Notes: generated by a model from the letters alone, not told the origin. Positions 16,841 to 25,505 are shown, counted from the first letter of the stretch. The stretch: 64,000 nt of DNA from Rhodothalassium salexigens DSM 2132 (GCF_004341375.1 NZ_SLXO01000001.1:310001-374000), one strand, 5' to 3'. Translations and numbers: made by a program.

Positions 16841-19570
16841 TCAGAATTCCGCCGACAAGCTGATGGAGAATGTGCGACCGATCTGGAAATTCTCGGTCGT
16901 CTCGCCACCTTGGCTCAGGAATTCTTCTTCGTTCAAGAGATTCTGCGCGCTGAACCGCACCTGCATGGGCGTCTCACCCAGATCGAATTCGCGCGAATAG
17001 ACGAAGTCGACCATGATCGGCGGGCGTTCGAAGATGTCGGGTCGGCCGAGCGTGCCCACCTCTTGCAGGCGTTCGGACTGCCAGTTCAGCACCACCGCCA
17101 GCTTCTCGCCGGCCAGGAAATCCTCGAAGCCGATCTGGGCATTGACGATGATTTCCGACTGGCCCTGAAGGCGCCGGGTCGCGCTGCTCAACTGCAGCTC
17201 GTCGACCACGCTCTCGTCGATGTTCACTTCCGAGTCGATGTAGCTGAAGTTGCCGATCAGGTAGAGCTCGCGGTCCTCGAAGAACTGCCAGTCGACCAGA
17301 TCGGACACATCATAGTATTTCACCAACTCGAACTCGACGCCGATCAGGTCCGCCTCGGTGTCGAAGATCTCCACATCGGCCAGATCCTCGGCCTGGACCA
17401 GCCCGCCTTGCAGGCGCACGTCGGTGCTGCCGGTGCGGGTATCGACGAACGCCCGGTTGAAGAAGCTGATCACCCGGTTGCTGCCCTCGATGCGGATCGC
17501 CCGTTCGATCGGATTTTTGATCTCTTTGTAGAAGGCGCCCAGGGTCATCTGGTCGCGGCGGCCGAAATACCACTCCCAGCGGACATCGAAGTTGGTCAGT
17601 TCCGAATTCACCAAATCGGGGTTGCCGCGGATGAAGCGGTTGCGCTCGGGGTCGAGGAACTGGGTGTCGGCGATCTCGCGCAGGTCGGGGCGCGAGATGG
17701 TCTGCGAGAACGCGCCGCGCAGCTGCATGTTCTGCGCGAATTCCCAGGTCACGGTCACCGCCGGCAGGAAGTAGGTCTCGTCGATATTGGCGCTGAGAAC
17801 GTCCTGCTCGTTGACCAGCCCGAAGCTTTCGGCGGTCTGCACCGAATCCTCGAAGCGGCCGCCGAGCGCCACGCGAACCGTGTCGATCACCTGCGCGTCG
17901 AGGCCGATATAGGCCTGGTGGTTGCGGAAGTCGGCGGTGAACGCGTCCGACGGCTGGAAGATCGGGAACAGGGTCAGGCCATCGGGACCGATATTCTCTT
18001 CCGTGAAGATGAACTCGGGGATCACCTGCCGGTTCAAATCGCCGAAATTGTCGAAGAAATAGCGACGGAACGCCGATTCGCGATCTTTCTTCTCATAGGC
18101 ATAGCCGAGTTTCACGTCGACCGGCCGGCCGAACCAGTTCATCGGCTGGATGAAATCGAGGCCCGCGCCATACTGGTCGTCGGACAGTTCGCCGAACACC
18201 GTGCGGTTGCCCTCGGTCTGCGGGTCGAAGCTGAGCAGACCGGTGGCCTCGTTGAGCACATAGTCATAGGTGCGCCGGAACGGCGTATCCCGGTCGGCCG
18301 CCGCATAGGACGCCCGCCACTGGATCTCCAGGTCGCCGCTGAAGGCGTCACCGCCGAACAGATTGACGAAATGGTCGCCGTTCAACTGGCTGAACCAGAC
18401 TTGGCGTTCGATCCAGTCGTTGCGGACGCTGCTGCGCGGGTCGCCCTCGAAGTCGATGCCCTGCTCGATGACGCTTTCGCGGGTGGTCTGGCGCAGCAGA
18501 AGCTGCGTCGCCTTGATCGAATGGTCATTGCCGAAATCGACGCCCACATTGAGGAAGCCGTTGAGACCGATCTCCCAGACCGTCGAGCGCACGCCGCAGC
18601 CGTCGACGAAGTCGGCGACCACGCCGGGCTGGGTCCGGTTCAAGGGCGCGAGGTTCTCCACGCACGCCTCGGGCGTGTAGGATTCGTTCACCGCCACTTC
18701 GCCCTGTTCAAGGGCGAACACCTGGCGAATCCCGTTCCGGTTCTGCAACGAACTGTCGTAGCTCAGCCCCAGTTGCACGCCGACGCTTATGTCCGAGAAG
18801 TCGAACCGGTCGTCATAGTTGAAGGCGAGACCGACGCCGGGCGGCAGCGGCTCATTGTCCGGCGACCAGGCATTGGGCAGCGCCTCGCCGATCGCCTCAC
18901 GCTCGGCCGAATTGGTCGGGAACTGCTCCAGATTGGGGTCTTGCGCCAACAGATCCGGGATCGACCGGTAGCCATTGTCGATGCCGAGAAAGTCGAGGCT
19001 GCCCCCCTTGAGCGCCAAACCGTCGGAGAAGGTGGTGACGCTGTTGGCCTCGGCCGACACAGACACGCGGAACCGCCGCTCTTCGGGCAGACGCTTGGTG
19101 CGCAGGGCGATGATGCCGCCGCCGAACTGGGCCGGGTATTCCGGCGAGAAGGTCTTCTGCACCAGCGTGTTGCCGATGAAGGACGTGGGGAAAATGTCCA
19201 ACGGAATGACCCGGCTCAAGGGCTCGGGGCTGGGCAGCGGCGAGCCGTCGAGGGTGGCATTCGAATAGCGTTTGCCCAGGCCCCGGACAAACACATACTT
19301 GCCCTCCACCAGGCTCAGACCGGTGACCCGCTGCAACGCGGCGGCCATGTCCGAATCGCCCGTGCGGGTAAAATCGTCGGCGTCGAGCACATTGGCGATT
19401 TCCGAGGTGCCGCGTTTCTCGTCGGGAATGAAATCCCCGGTGACGACGATTTCCTCGACCGGTTGCTGGCTCCCCGCTGGCTCGCTTTCGCTCTGCGCGA
19501 CCGCCGCGCTCCCCGAGGCCAGGATGGTGGTTGTCAAAAGGGCCGTCTTTGTCAGCAGGCGCGATGCCAT
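16841..19570 (-). CDS. TonB-dependent outer-membrane receptor linked to the T2SS operon
   Basis: 909-residue TonB-dependent receptor. A signal peptide (to about residue 25, AAVAQ) is followed by a TonB-box-like EEIVVTG and the plug domain (about 45-180). The plug contains VFVRGLGKRYSNATLDG and FGGGIIALRTKRLP, typical of large-substrate receptors rather than classical siderophore receptors. The rest is beta-barrel, ending in the aromatic residue F (SAEF). AAGGTGAC lies 6-8 bases before the ATG. The gene is 37 bases upstream of gspC on the same strand and 88 bases downstream of the duplicated lipoprotein gene. It probably takes up a ligand captured or processed by the lipoprotein or by T2SS cargo; the ligand is unknown. 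Confidence 0.93.
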   Translation of the reverse strand: MASRLLTKTALLTTTILASGSAAVAQSESEPAGSQQPVEEIVVTGDFIPDEKRGTSEIANVLDADDFTRTGDSDMAAALQRVTGLSLVEGKYVFVRGLGKRYSNATLDGSPLPSPEPLSRVIPLDIFPTSFIGNTLVQKTFSPEYPAQFGGGIIALRTKRLPEERRFRVSVSAEANSVTTFSDGLALKGGSLDFLGIDNGYRSIPDLLAQDPNLEQFPTNSAEREAIGEALPNAWSPDNEPLPPGVGLAFNYDDRFDFSDISVGVQLGLSYDSSLQNRNGIRQVFALEQGEVAVNESYTPEACVENLAPLNRTQPGVVADFVDGCGVRSTVWEIGLNGFLNVGVDFGNDHSIKATQLLLRQTTRESVIEQGIDFEGDPRSSVRNDWIERQVWFSQLNGDHFVNLFGGDAFSGDLEIQWRASYAAADRDTPFRRTYDYVLNEATGLLSFDPQTEGNRTVFGELSDDQYGAGLDFIQPMNWFGRPVDVKLGYAYEKKDRESAFRRYFFDNFGDLNRQVIPEFIFTEENIGPDGLTLFPIFQPSDAFTADFRNHQAYIGLDAQVIDTVRVALGGRFEDSVQTAESFGLVNEQDVLSANIDETYFLPAVTVTWEFAQNMQLRGAFSQTISRPDLREIADTQFLDPERNRFIRGNPDLVNSELTNFDVRWEWYFGRRDQMTLGAFYKEIKNPIERAIRIEGSNRVISFFNRAFVDTRTGSTDVRLQGGLVQAEDLADVEIFDTEADLIGVEFELVKYYDVSDLVDWQFFEDRELYLIGNFSYIDSEVNIDESVVDELQLSSATRRLQGQSEIIVNAQIGFEDFLAGEKLAVVLNWQSERLQEVGTLGRPDIFERPPIMVDFVYSREFDLGETPMQVRFSAQNLLNEEEFLSQGGETTENFQIGRTFSISLSAEF

Positions 19571-19600
19571 GGGGCTGTCACCTTGTAAGTCTTGTCACTG

Positions 19601-19646
19601 AAAAAAAAGCCGCACGGGCGCCGCGGCGGTGGCCGCCGCAGCGCCC
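19601..19646 (-). terminator. Intrinsic terminator or attenuator between the duplicated lipoprotein gene and the TonB-dependent receptor gene
   Basis: On the minus strand the lipoprotein stop is followed by a strong hairpin: GGGCGC-t-GCGGCGG, loop CCA, CCGCCGC-g-GCGCCC (19616-19646, one mismatch). Seven bases later comes a run of eight T. This is a good Rho-independent signal placed within a probable operon. It would let the upstream lipoprotein mRNA be made in excess over the receptor and T2SS genes. Confidence 0.75.
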
Positions 19647-19658
19647 GACAAGAGCGGT

Positions 19659-22600
19659 TTAGTTGGCCTGCGCGTCGAGGATCGATTGCACTTGCTGATC
19701 CAGGAACACGGTCCAACCGGCGGTGAAGTCGTTATCCGCACCGGTCACGGCGCCGACGAAGGGCGCGGCTTCGAAGAAGCCCCCGAGCGTCGTCGGGTCG
19801 GCCGCGGTCAGCGCCACTTCGGTATTGCCGCTGATGAACGGCACCTGGCCCGAAGCCCGACCGCGAACCGTGTTCACGTAGGGGTCGGTCGGCTGGCTGC
19901 CGTCGAAGCGCTGGCTGAACACCGTGTCGGTGCCGGCGGTGAACGCGTCTTCGGTTTCCTGGCTTTCGAAGTCGATCGCGCTATCGAGTGCCACCGAGGT
20001 GAAGCTCAGATTTGCGAAGGTGGCGTCGTCGCTGATCTCCAGGCTTTGGGCGTTGTCGAAGCCGACGACCACCGAGTTGACGATCTCGGCGCCGGTGCCG
20101 CGACGCAGGTGCCAGCCTTCGCCGCCCACGTCATTGTTGACCGCATTGGGGTCAAGCGCGCTGGCGCCGACGAACACGCCGTTGGCGATGCGGGCATTGG
20201 CGCGCGGCGTGGCGTCGAAATTGTCCGAATTGTTATCGGCTTCGATGCCGCTGTCGGAGGCCAGTTGGCGCGGGTTCTGGACCACGACCACAAACTGAAG
20301 GTTGCCGCGCCAGCCCTGGGTCCAGTCCACCGAGTCGTCGTCCGAGCCGGTCATCACCAGACGCTTGGCGCTCACCGCACCGCCGAAGAACTCGATGCCG
20401 TCATCGTCGTTATTGTGAACCTGGACGTTGTTGACCGACGTCCCGCTGCCCACGCCTTGCATCGCGACGCCGTTCAACTCGTTCTCAGGGGTGATCTCGA
20501 AGCCGGCGCCGATCAGGCGCAGATAGGAGATCGAGCCGCTATTGTCGGTGTCGTCGACACCGCCATACAAGCCCGAATCACCCTCACCCTGGGTTTCGAG
20601 GCCCACATTGATCTGAGCGCGACCGTTGACGATCAAGCCGCCCCAGCGGCCCGACACGGTGGCCAAGTCGTCGACGCTGTTGACGTCGATGGGCTCGCCA
20701 TTGGCCTTCAGGCCGATCATGGTGATCGGCGCGGTGGCGGTGCCGTTGGCGAAGATCTGGCTGCCGCGACTGACCACCAGGCGCGACTGCTCGTTGACGC
20801 CGATCACGGTCACGCCGGGCTCGATGGTCAGCGTGGCCGTATCGGCGTCAGGGGTAGGGTTCGCCGGGTCGGCGCCGGCGTCTTCACCCACGAACACACC
20901 GCCATCCAGATAATAGTCGATGCCGGCTTGGAGGCGCAGATTGTCGGTGATCGTGCCGGTGATCGTGCACTGGCCGTCGACGTCGGACACGGCAGAGTTT
21001 TCCACCGGGCACTCGGGCGCCGGGTTCAACTTGAACGTCCAATTGAGCGTCCAGTTGCCGGTGACCCCGTCCGCCGACGGGCCGGTGTCGCTGACGCCGC
21101 CGACGAACGGCGCAGCGTCAAAGAAGCTGCCGAGCGCGGTGGTGTCGGCGGCCGGAATCGCCGCTTCACGGGCACCGCTGATGAACGGCAACGGACCACG
21201 CAGCGAATTGACGTACGGGTCGGCCGGCTGGCTGCCGTCGAAGCGATTGCTGAACACCGTGTTGGTGCCGGCAAGGAACGCGTCTTCGCTTTCCTGGCTT
21301 TCGAAGTCCACCGCGCTGTCCAGCGCGATCGACTGGAAGGTCAGGTTCGGGAAAGTGGCGTCGTCGCTGATTTCCAGGCTTTGGCCATTGTCGAAGCCGG
21401 TGACAACCGCGTTGGCGATGGTCAGGCCGGTGCCGCGCCGCAGGTGCCAGCCTTCACCGCCGACATCGTTGGCCACCGCGTCGTCGCCGTCGGGCGTGCC
21501 GCTGGCGCCGACGAACACCGCATTGGCGATGGTCGGGTTGGAGCGTGGCGTGATGTCGAAATTGTCCGAATTGTTGTCGGCTTCGATGCCGCTGTCCGAC
21601 GCCAGTTGTTCGGGGTTCTGGACCACCACGGCGAACTGCAGATTGCCCTGCCAACCCTGGGTCCAGTCGATCGAATCGTCGTCGGCGCCGGTCACCACCA
21701 CGCGCTTGGCGTTGACGGTACCACCGAAGAATTCGACGCCGTCGTCGTCGTTATTGTGGATCTGGATCCGGTCGACCGACGTGCCCGAGCCGACGCCTTG
21801 GAAGGCGATGCCATTCAACTCGTTCTCGGGCGTGATCTCGAAACCGGCGTAGCGAACCTGCACATAGTTGAGCACGCCACTGCTGTCGGCCGCATCGGTG
21901 CCGCCATAGAGGCCGCTATCGCCCTCGCCCTGGGTTTCGAGGCCCACATTGATCGGCGCGCGGCCGTTGAGGATCAGACCGCCCCACTCGCCGCTGTGCG
22001 GATCGCGCGTTGCCGACCCGGCCGGGAACGAGCGCTGGCTGCGGCCGAAGCTGCCGGCGATATTGGCGTTGGGGAACTGGGTATCCACGTCCTCGGCGCT
22101 GGTGAACACGATCGGCGCGTTTTCGGTGCCGAGCGCGCGCAGTTCAGACCCGCGCGAGACCACCAGGATCGAGTCCGTGTCCTGACCATAGACGGTGGTG
22201 CCGGGCTCGATGGTGAGCACGGCGCGCTGGCCGTCGGGGTTGGCATTGTCCGGGTCGGGCCCCAGATCCTCGCCGATGAACACCGCCCCGTTCAGGGTGT
22301 AGATGGTGCGCGTGCCGTCCGTCTGACTCGCGGTCAGGGTCAGATTCTCGGTGATGGTGCCCGAGATCTGGCACTGCGGTGTGCCGCCGACGGTCACCTC
22401 AAGGGTCCCCGTGGGGCACTCGAAATTGGCGAAATCGCGCGGCTCTGCGCCGTCGGTGGGGGCATCGGGGGTCTGGCCACCGTCGCCGCCGTCGCCACCA
22501 TCACCGCCGTCGCCGCCATCGTCGCCGCCGCCAGGATTGGGCGCCGGGTCCACGATACCGGGGCCGGCCGGTTCGGGGACGTCGTCACCGCACGCTACCA

Positions 22601-22661
22601 GTGCCGACGTTGCCAGAAGAGCTGCAAGAGCCCTCTTCGTCAGAGTCGCGCTTATCATCAT
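19659..22661 (-). CDS. Large lipoprotein with two tandem homologous domains (putative surface protein, function unknown)
   Basis: 1000-residue predicted lipoprotein. The signal ends in ALVAC with lipid Cys24, followed by a Gly/Asp-rich tether (residues about 44-62, GGD repeats). Two homologous domains follow, about residues 81-546 and 550-988. Each has a Cys-x(12-14)-Cys start, EPG(T/V)TV, WGGLI(L/V)NGRA, NVGLETQGEGDSGLYGG, NNDDDG(V/I)EFFGG, DWTQGW and GGEGWHLRRGTG in the same order. Repeated short L-x-I-x patterns and aligned Asn/Asp suggest a right-handed beta-helix. I do not know a named family function; similar WGG..NG proteins accompany TonB receptors in other bacteria, from memory. ATG at 22661 or 22658, just after AGGGGG. 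Being a lipoprotein beside a T2SS, it is a candidate T2SS substrate displayed at the surface. Confidence 0.85.
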   Translation of the reverse strand: MMISATLTKRALAALLATSALVACGDDVPEPAGPGIVDPAPNPGGGDDGGDGGDGGDGGDGGQTPDAPTDGAEPRDFANFECPTGTLEVTVGGTPQCQISGTITENLTLTASQTDGTRTIYTLNGAVFIGEDLGPDPDNANPDGQRAVLTIEPGTTVYGQDTDSILVVSRGSELRALGTENAPIVFTSAEDVDTQFPNANIAGSFGRSQRSFPAGSATRDPHSGEWGGLILNGRAPINVGLETQGEGDSGLYGGTDAADSSGVLNYVQVRYAGFEITPENELNGIAFQGVGSGTSVDRIQIHNNDDDGVEFFGGTVNAKRVVVTGADDDSIDWTQGWQGNLQFAVVVQNPEQLASDSGIEADNNSDNFDITPRSNPTIANAVFVGASGTPDGDDAVANDVGGEGWHLRRGTGLTIANAVVTGFDNGQSLEISDDATFPNLTFQSIALDSAVDFESQESEDAFLAGTNTVFSNRFDGSQPADPYVNSLRGPLPFISGAREAAIPAADTTALGSFFDAAPFVGGVSDTGPSADGVTGNWTLNWTFKLNPAPECPVENSAVSDVDGQCTITGTITDNLRLQAGIDYYLDGGVFVGEDAGADPANPTPDADTATLTIEPGVTVIGVNEQSRLVVSRGSQIFANGTATAPITMIGLKANGEPIDVNSVDDLATVSGRWGGLIVNGRAQINVGLETQGEGDSGLYGGVDDTDNSGSISYLRLIGAGFEITPENELNGVAMQGVGSGTSVNNVQVHNNDDDGIEFFGGAVSAKRLVMTGSDDDSVDWTQGWRGNLQFVVVVQNPRQLASDSGIEADNNSDNFDATPRANARIANGVFVGASALDPNAVNNDVGGEGWHLRRGTGAEIVNSVVVGFDNAQSLEISDDATFANLSFTSVALDSAIDFESQETEDAFTAGTDTVFSQRFDGSQPTDPYVNTVRGRASGQVPFISGNTEVALTAADPTTLGGFFEAAPFVGAVTGADNDFTAGWTVFLDQQVQSILDAQAN

Positions 22662-22860
22662 TCCCCCTGGGGATATGGGTCAAAGAAAACCATGGCGCCC
22701 ACCGCGCCGATGACGCAGAGCCGGACGCCCTCGCCGTATAAACGCGCTGTGTGACACTTTTTTTGAATTTCCGAGAAAGTCCTGACACACGGACGACCGG
22801 CTTAAGGCGTGACGACGCAAAAAACCGCCGTTGAACCCAAAATTTCCATCCCCGAATGCT
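22662..22860 (-). promoter_or_regulatory. Leader of the lipoprotein-receptor-T2SS transcription unit
   Basis: No gene is visible here. It starts right after the terminator of the 520-residue protein gene and ends at the lipoprotein start. It must therefore hold the promoter of at least the lipoprotein gene. AT-rich patches at 22738-22768 (minus-strand TTTATAC preceded by AAAAAAAGTGTCAC) and two copies of TGACAC (plus-strand reading, 22757 and 22782 region) are the only signals. I cannot define a convincing -35/-10 pair, so position and regulator remain open. Confidence 0.35.
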
Positions 22861-22897
22861 TGAAAACAAAAAGGGCCTGCCAATAAACGGCAGGCCC
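22861..22897 (-). terminator. Intrinsic terminator after the 520-residue exported protein gene
   Basis: Perfect 9-base stem GGGCCTGCC / GGCAGGCCC with a 7-base loop (22873-22897), followed on the minus strand by TTTTTGTTTT. It lies about 120 bases past the stop of the gene at 23015. It separates that gene's transcript from the lipoprotein-receptor-T2SS unit. Confidence 0.9.
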
Positions 22898-23014
22898 GGC
22901 CAGTCATGTCGTTCGCGTTAACCCGAAAAATACGCTGAGAAATCCTATTCGATCCCGGTCCGCGCACCCCGATCCGATCGGTCGGACAGCTAATACTGCC
23001 TCTCGGGCTACATG

Positions 23015-24577
23015 TTAGAAAAAACCAGGGTAGGTTCGACGGAACCCCTTTTCGGCATCCTTAACATTTTCGAGGCGCACCCATCGACCGGAGGGGACGA
23101 TCGCGCGCCCCAGGTCGAACAGACGCCACGCCAGATCGGGCCGATCGCTGAGCAGGTGAAAGTCGCCATAATCCCGGTAGAGATTGGCATTATGGGGGTC
23201 CGCCGCCAGGGCCGCCGCGAACAGCCGGTCGAACGACAGGTCGGGCGGCAGGGCGGACCCACCCCGGTCATCGTTCCCGGCGTTGTCGTCCGTGACACCG
23301 GCGGCTGCGATCCGTTGCTGCAATCGCCAGCCAAGCCGGGCCAGGGTCAGGCCAACGCGCGGACGATGCGGGTCGTCGGCCGCCATCGCTTCGTAGATCG
23401 CCGCGACCGCCTGGACGCTATCGGCCAGGGCGTCCCGGTTCTGCGTCGGCCGGGTCATCGCCCGGCGCAGCGTCGCCACACGCGGGTCGTTGGTGTGCGC
23501 CCGGTTCTGCCAGCGGATCAGCGCGCGACAGGCGGGCACGGTGGCCGGGCCGTTGCAGTCCACGCGGTAGGGTATCTGGGTCTGCGATGCGATCAGGAAC
23601 ACGCCCAGCCAGTCGCCCCGCTCGGCGGCGGCCTCAACCGACGGCAGCAACGACACCGGATCGATCCACGGCCGCTTGCCCTCGCCCACCAGGCCCACAA
23701 GCTGCTCCACCAACGGGCGCAACGCGTCACTGGCCACCGACCAATCCGCGGCCAAGCCGGCGGGCAAGGGATAGTCCTGCTCGATCTCCGCGCGCGCCGT
23801 CACCCGCCACTGAGCCATGCCGCCGGCGTCGCTGGTGAACGTCCGATATCGGATCTGCGTCGGCATCGCCTCGTCCGCGACAATCCGCGCCACCAGCGCC
23901 GGCGCCAGCGGCAGTTCATAGGCCAGATACCGCCGCAGCATCGCGCGGTGACGCGGCGCCAGGGCGACCTCGCCATAGGTCACGGTGACCACGGTCTCGC
24001 CGCGGACCCGCCCGGTCAGGCTAGCCCCTTGGCGTTGCCAGGACACCGGGGCCACCCGGTCGGCCGCCTTGTCGCGCAAAAAGCCCGTCTCACTGGCGAT
24101 CGAAAACACCGCCCACGGATCGGGGGCGGTGCCATCGGCGCTGGCAACCGCCGCCATGGCGCGGTCGAAGCGCAGACGCTTGGCCGCGATCAGCGCATAA
24201 AGGCTGTCATTGGCAACCGTCGCGCCGCCGTCGGCAAACCGCAGCACCCGCCGCAGGGTCACATCGTAGAGCGTGCGGGCGCCGGCCCGGTCGACGCGCA
24301 CATAGCCGTCGCCCAACACCACATGACTGGCAACCCTCGCCGTCCCGTCGGCCGCCGAGCGCTCGACCGACAGGCGAACCGCCGCGCGATCGATCTCGGC
24401 GCGCCGGGCGCGCACGGCATCGGATCGGGCGTGTGGGCCATAGAGCGCCAGCCCTGTGGTCGCCGGCGTGGCCTCGGTCTGCGCCGCCACCGGTTCGCCG
24501 GCAACTGCGCAAGAGACCGAAAGCAAGACCCAGAGACCCAGGCCGAACGCCCCGGCCATGGCGCGAACTGCTGGCAT
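23015..24577 (-). CDS. Exported protein with TPR-like C-terminal region, function unknown
   Basis: 520 residues; I do not recognise the family. An N-terminal signal peptide (GAFGLGLWVLLSVSCAVAGEPVAAQ) predicts export. The Cys at residue 23 is not followed by a clear lipobox pattern, so it is more likely periplasmic than a lipoprotein. Residues about 50-270 look beta-rich, with DGYVRVDRAGARTLYDVTLRRVLRF reminiscent of LolA/outer-membrane-carrier-like folds; this is a visual impression only. The C-terminal third is helical with TPR-like spacing, ending in DPHNANLYRDYGDFHLLSDRPDLAWRLFDLG. AAAGG lies about 9 bases before the ATG. It has its own terminator but lies in the same orientation immediately upstream of the lipoprotein-receptor-T2SS unit. 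Confidence 0.7.
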   Translation of the reverse strand: MPAVRAMAGAFGLGLWVLLSVSCAVAGEPVAAQTEATPATTGLALYGPHARSDAVRARRAEIDRAAVRLSVERSAADGTARVASHVVLGDGYVRVDRAGARTLYDVTLRRVLRFADGGATVANDSLYALIAAKRLRFDRAMAAVASADGTAPDPWAVFSIASETGFLRDKAADRVAPVSWQRQGASLTGRVRGETVVTVTYGEVALAPRHRAMLRRYLAYELPLAPALVARIVADEAMPTQIRYRTFTSDAGGMAQWRVTARAEIEQDYPLPAGLAADWSVASDALRPLVEQLVGLVGEGKRPWIDPVSLLPSVEAAAERGDWLGVFLIASQTQIPYRVDCNGPATVPACRALIRWQNRAHTNDPRVATLRRAMTRPTQNRDALADSVQAVAAIYEAMAADDPHRPRVGLTLARLGWRLQQRIAAAGVTDDNAGNDDRGGSALPPDLSFDRLFAAALAADPHNANLYRDYGDFHLLSDRPDLAWRLFDLGRAIVPSGRWVRLENVKDAEKGFRRTYPGFF

Positions 24578-24770
24578 TGTATGCAGCCTTTCATCCGATC
24601 AGACATCACCGACCCGCACCGCGGCCATCACCGGCCCGGAGCAGCGGTCGGGGGCTCGGGTACACCGGCGATGTTACGGTTTCTTGACAAACGCCCCGCG
24701 GCGAGCGCGCGCCGGGCTTGCCGGGCGCCGGCGCCAATGGTGTCGAAGAACGGCGTTGGTGATCACGGGA

Positions 24771-24846
24771 TGGTGGGCGGTGACGGGCTCGAACCGCCGA
24801 CATTCTCGGTGTAAACGAGACGCTCTACCAACTGAGCTAACCGCCC
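24771..24846 (-). tRNA. tRNA-Val(TAC)
   Basis: Cloverleaf on the minus strand. The acceptor GGGCGGT pairs with ACCGCCC, the D-arm contains AGCTCAGTTGGTAGAGC, and the anticodon arm TCTCG-TTTACAC-CGAGA gives anticodon TAC. The T-arm includes GGTTCGAGCC, and discriminator A plus encoded CCA end at 24771-24773. It lies downstream of hupB in the same orientation. Together with tRNA-Asp at 948 it flanks the secretion region. Confidence 0.97.
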
Positions 24847-25232
24847 TGAAGCGCCGCGCCCCTGATCCGCGGGCGGATCGGGGGTGGCGCTCGGATCGCC
24901 GATCGGACATGCTCGGCGCGCGCCTGCTTTAGCGCCCCATCGCGCCACAGGCAAGCGGGCGATTGCGCGCCAGCCGGCGCAGTCGCCCGTTTCCCCTTGT
25001 TTATCGGACCGATGGCGCCCGGACTATCCGTGTCCGGCCCCTATGCGTCGGGTCCGCATGGGTGTGGCCACCTTGGTGTGGCCGTCTTTGTCTACCCTTT
25101 TGTGTCGCCCGGTGTGGGCCACTTATGGGCTCACCCGTCGCCGCTGACGCCAAACGGCCTGACCGCGGCTGGCAGAGGCGCGCCGGGCAAGGCCGCACCG
25201 TGGCGGATGCGACCCGACCGCCGGCTGCGGTC
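24847..25232 (-). promoter_or_regulatory. Gene-free stretch between hupB and tRNA-Val, with a candidate tRNA promoter
   Basis: No gene is supported in these 386 bases. On the minus strand TTGCCT (24949-24954) and TAAAGC (24926-24931) are separated by 17 bases. They could be a promoter for tRNA-Val, with a leader of about 75 bases. Near the tRNA there are several GGATCG repeats (about 24868-24905). No T-rich terminator for hupB is seen; a small hairpin ACCGC-AGCCG-GCGGT lies just after its stop. Confidence 0.35.
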
Positions 25233-25505
25233 TTAGTTCACCGAATCCTTGAGCGCTTTGCCGGCCTTGAACTTGGGCTGCTTGGACGCCGGGATCTGGA
25301 TGGTTTCGCCGGTCCGCGGATTGCGGCCTTCACTGGCCGCGCGCTGCGACACCGAGAAAGTCCCGAAACCCACAAGACGCACTTCATCGCCGCTCTTGAG
25401 CGTGTTGGTGATGGTATCGAAAACCGCGTCCACCGCTTTGCCGGCATCCGCCTTCGACAAATCGGTCATTTCGGACACCGCTGCGATGAGATCGTTTTTA
25501 TTCAA
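25233..25505 (-). CDS. hupB: DNA-binding protein HU-beta
   Basis: 90-residue HU, a nucleoid protein that bends DNA as a dimer. It has the standard [12 protein letters not shown] start, the GFGTFSV beta-turn, and the DNA-binding arm [25 protein letters not shown] cut here to its key residues RNP, TGE and IPAS. The Pro at the tip of the arm is conserved. The codon encoding the first residue is TTG (25503-25505), preceded by AGGGGG at 5-6 bases; there is no in-frame ATG upstream. It is downstream of lon in the usual alphaproteobacterial order but has its own strong promoter. Confidence 0.98.
   Translation of the reverse strand: MNKNDLIAAVSEMTDLSKADAGKAVDAVFDTITNTLKSGDEVRLVGFGTFSVSQRAASEGRNPRTGETIQIPASKQPKFKAGKALKDSVN

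Noticed and set aside
19570-19610. Pho-box-like TGTCAC repeats before the TonB-dependent receptor gene
   Set aside because: The two copies are spaced by 17 bases, not the 11-base period of a PhoB site, and the hairpin/T-run explains the surrounding sequence.
19629-22754. 1041-residue open frame opposite the duplicated lipoprotein gene
   Set aside because: Repeats in it mirror the duplication on the coding strand. Lipobox, signal and motif evidence all favour the minus strand.
948-24846. Integrative element with att sites at the two tRNAs
   Set aside because: No integrase, no transposase and no second copy of either tRNA 3' end was found in the interval.
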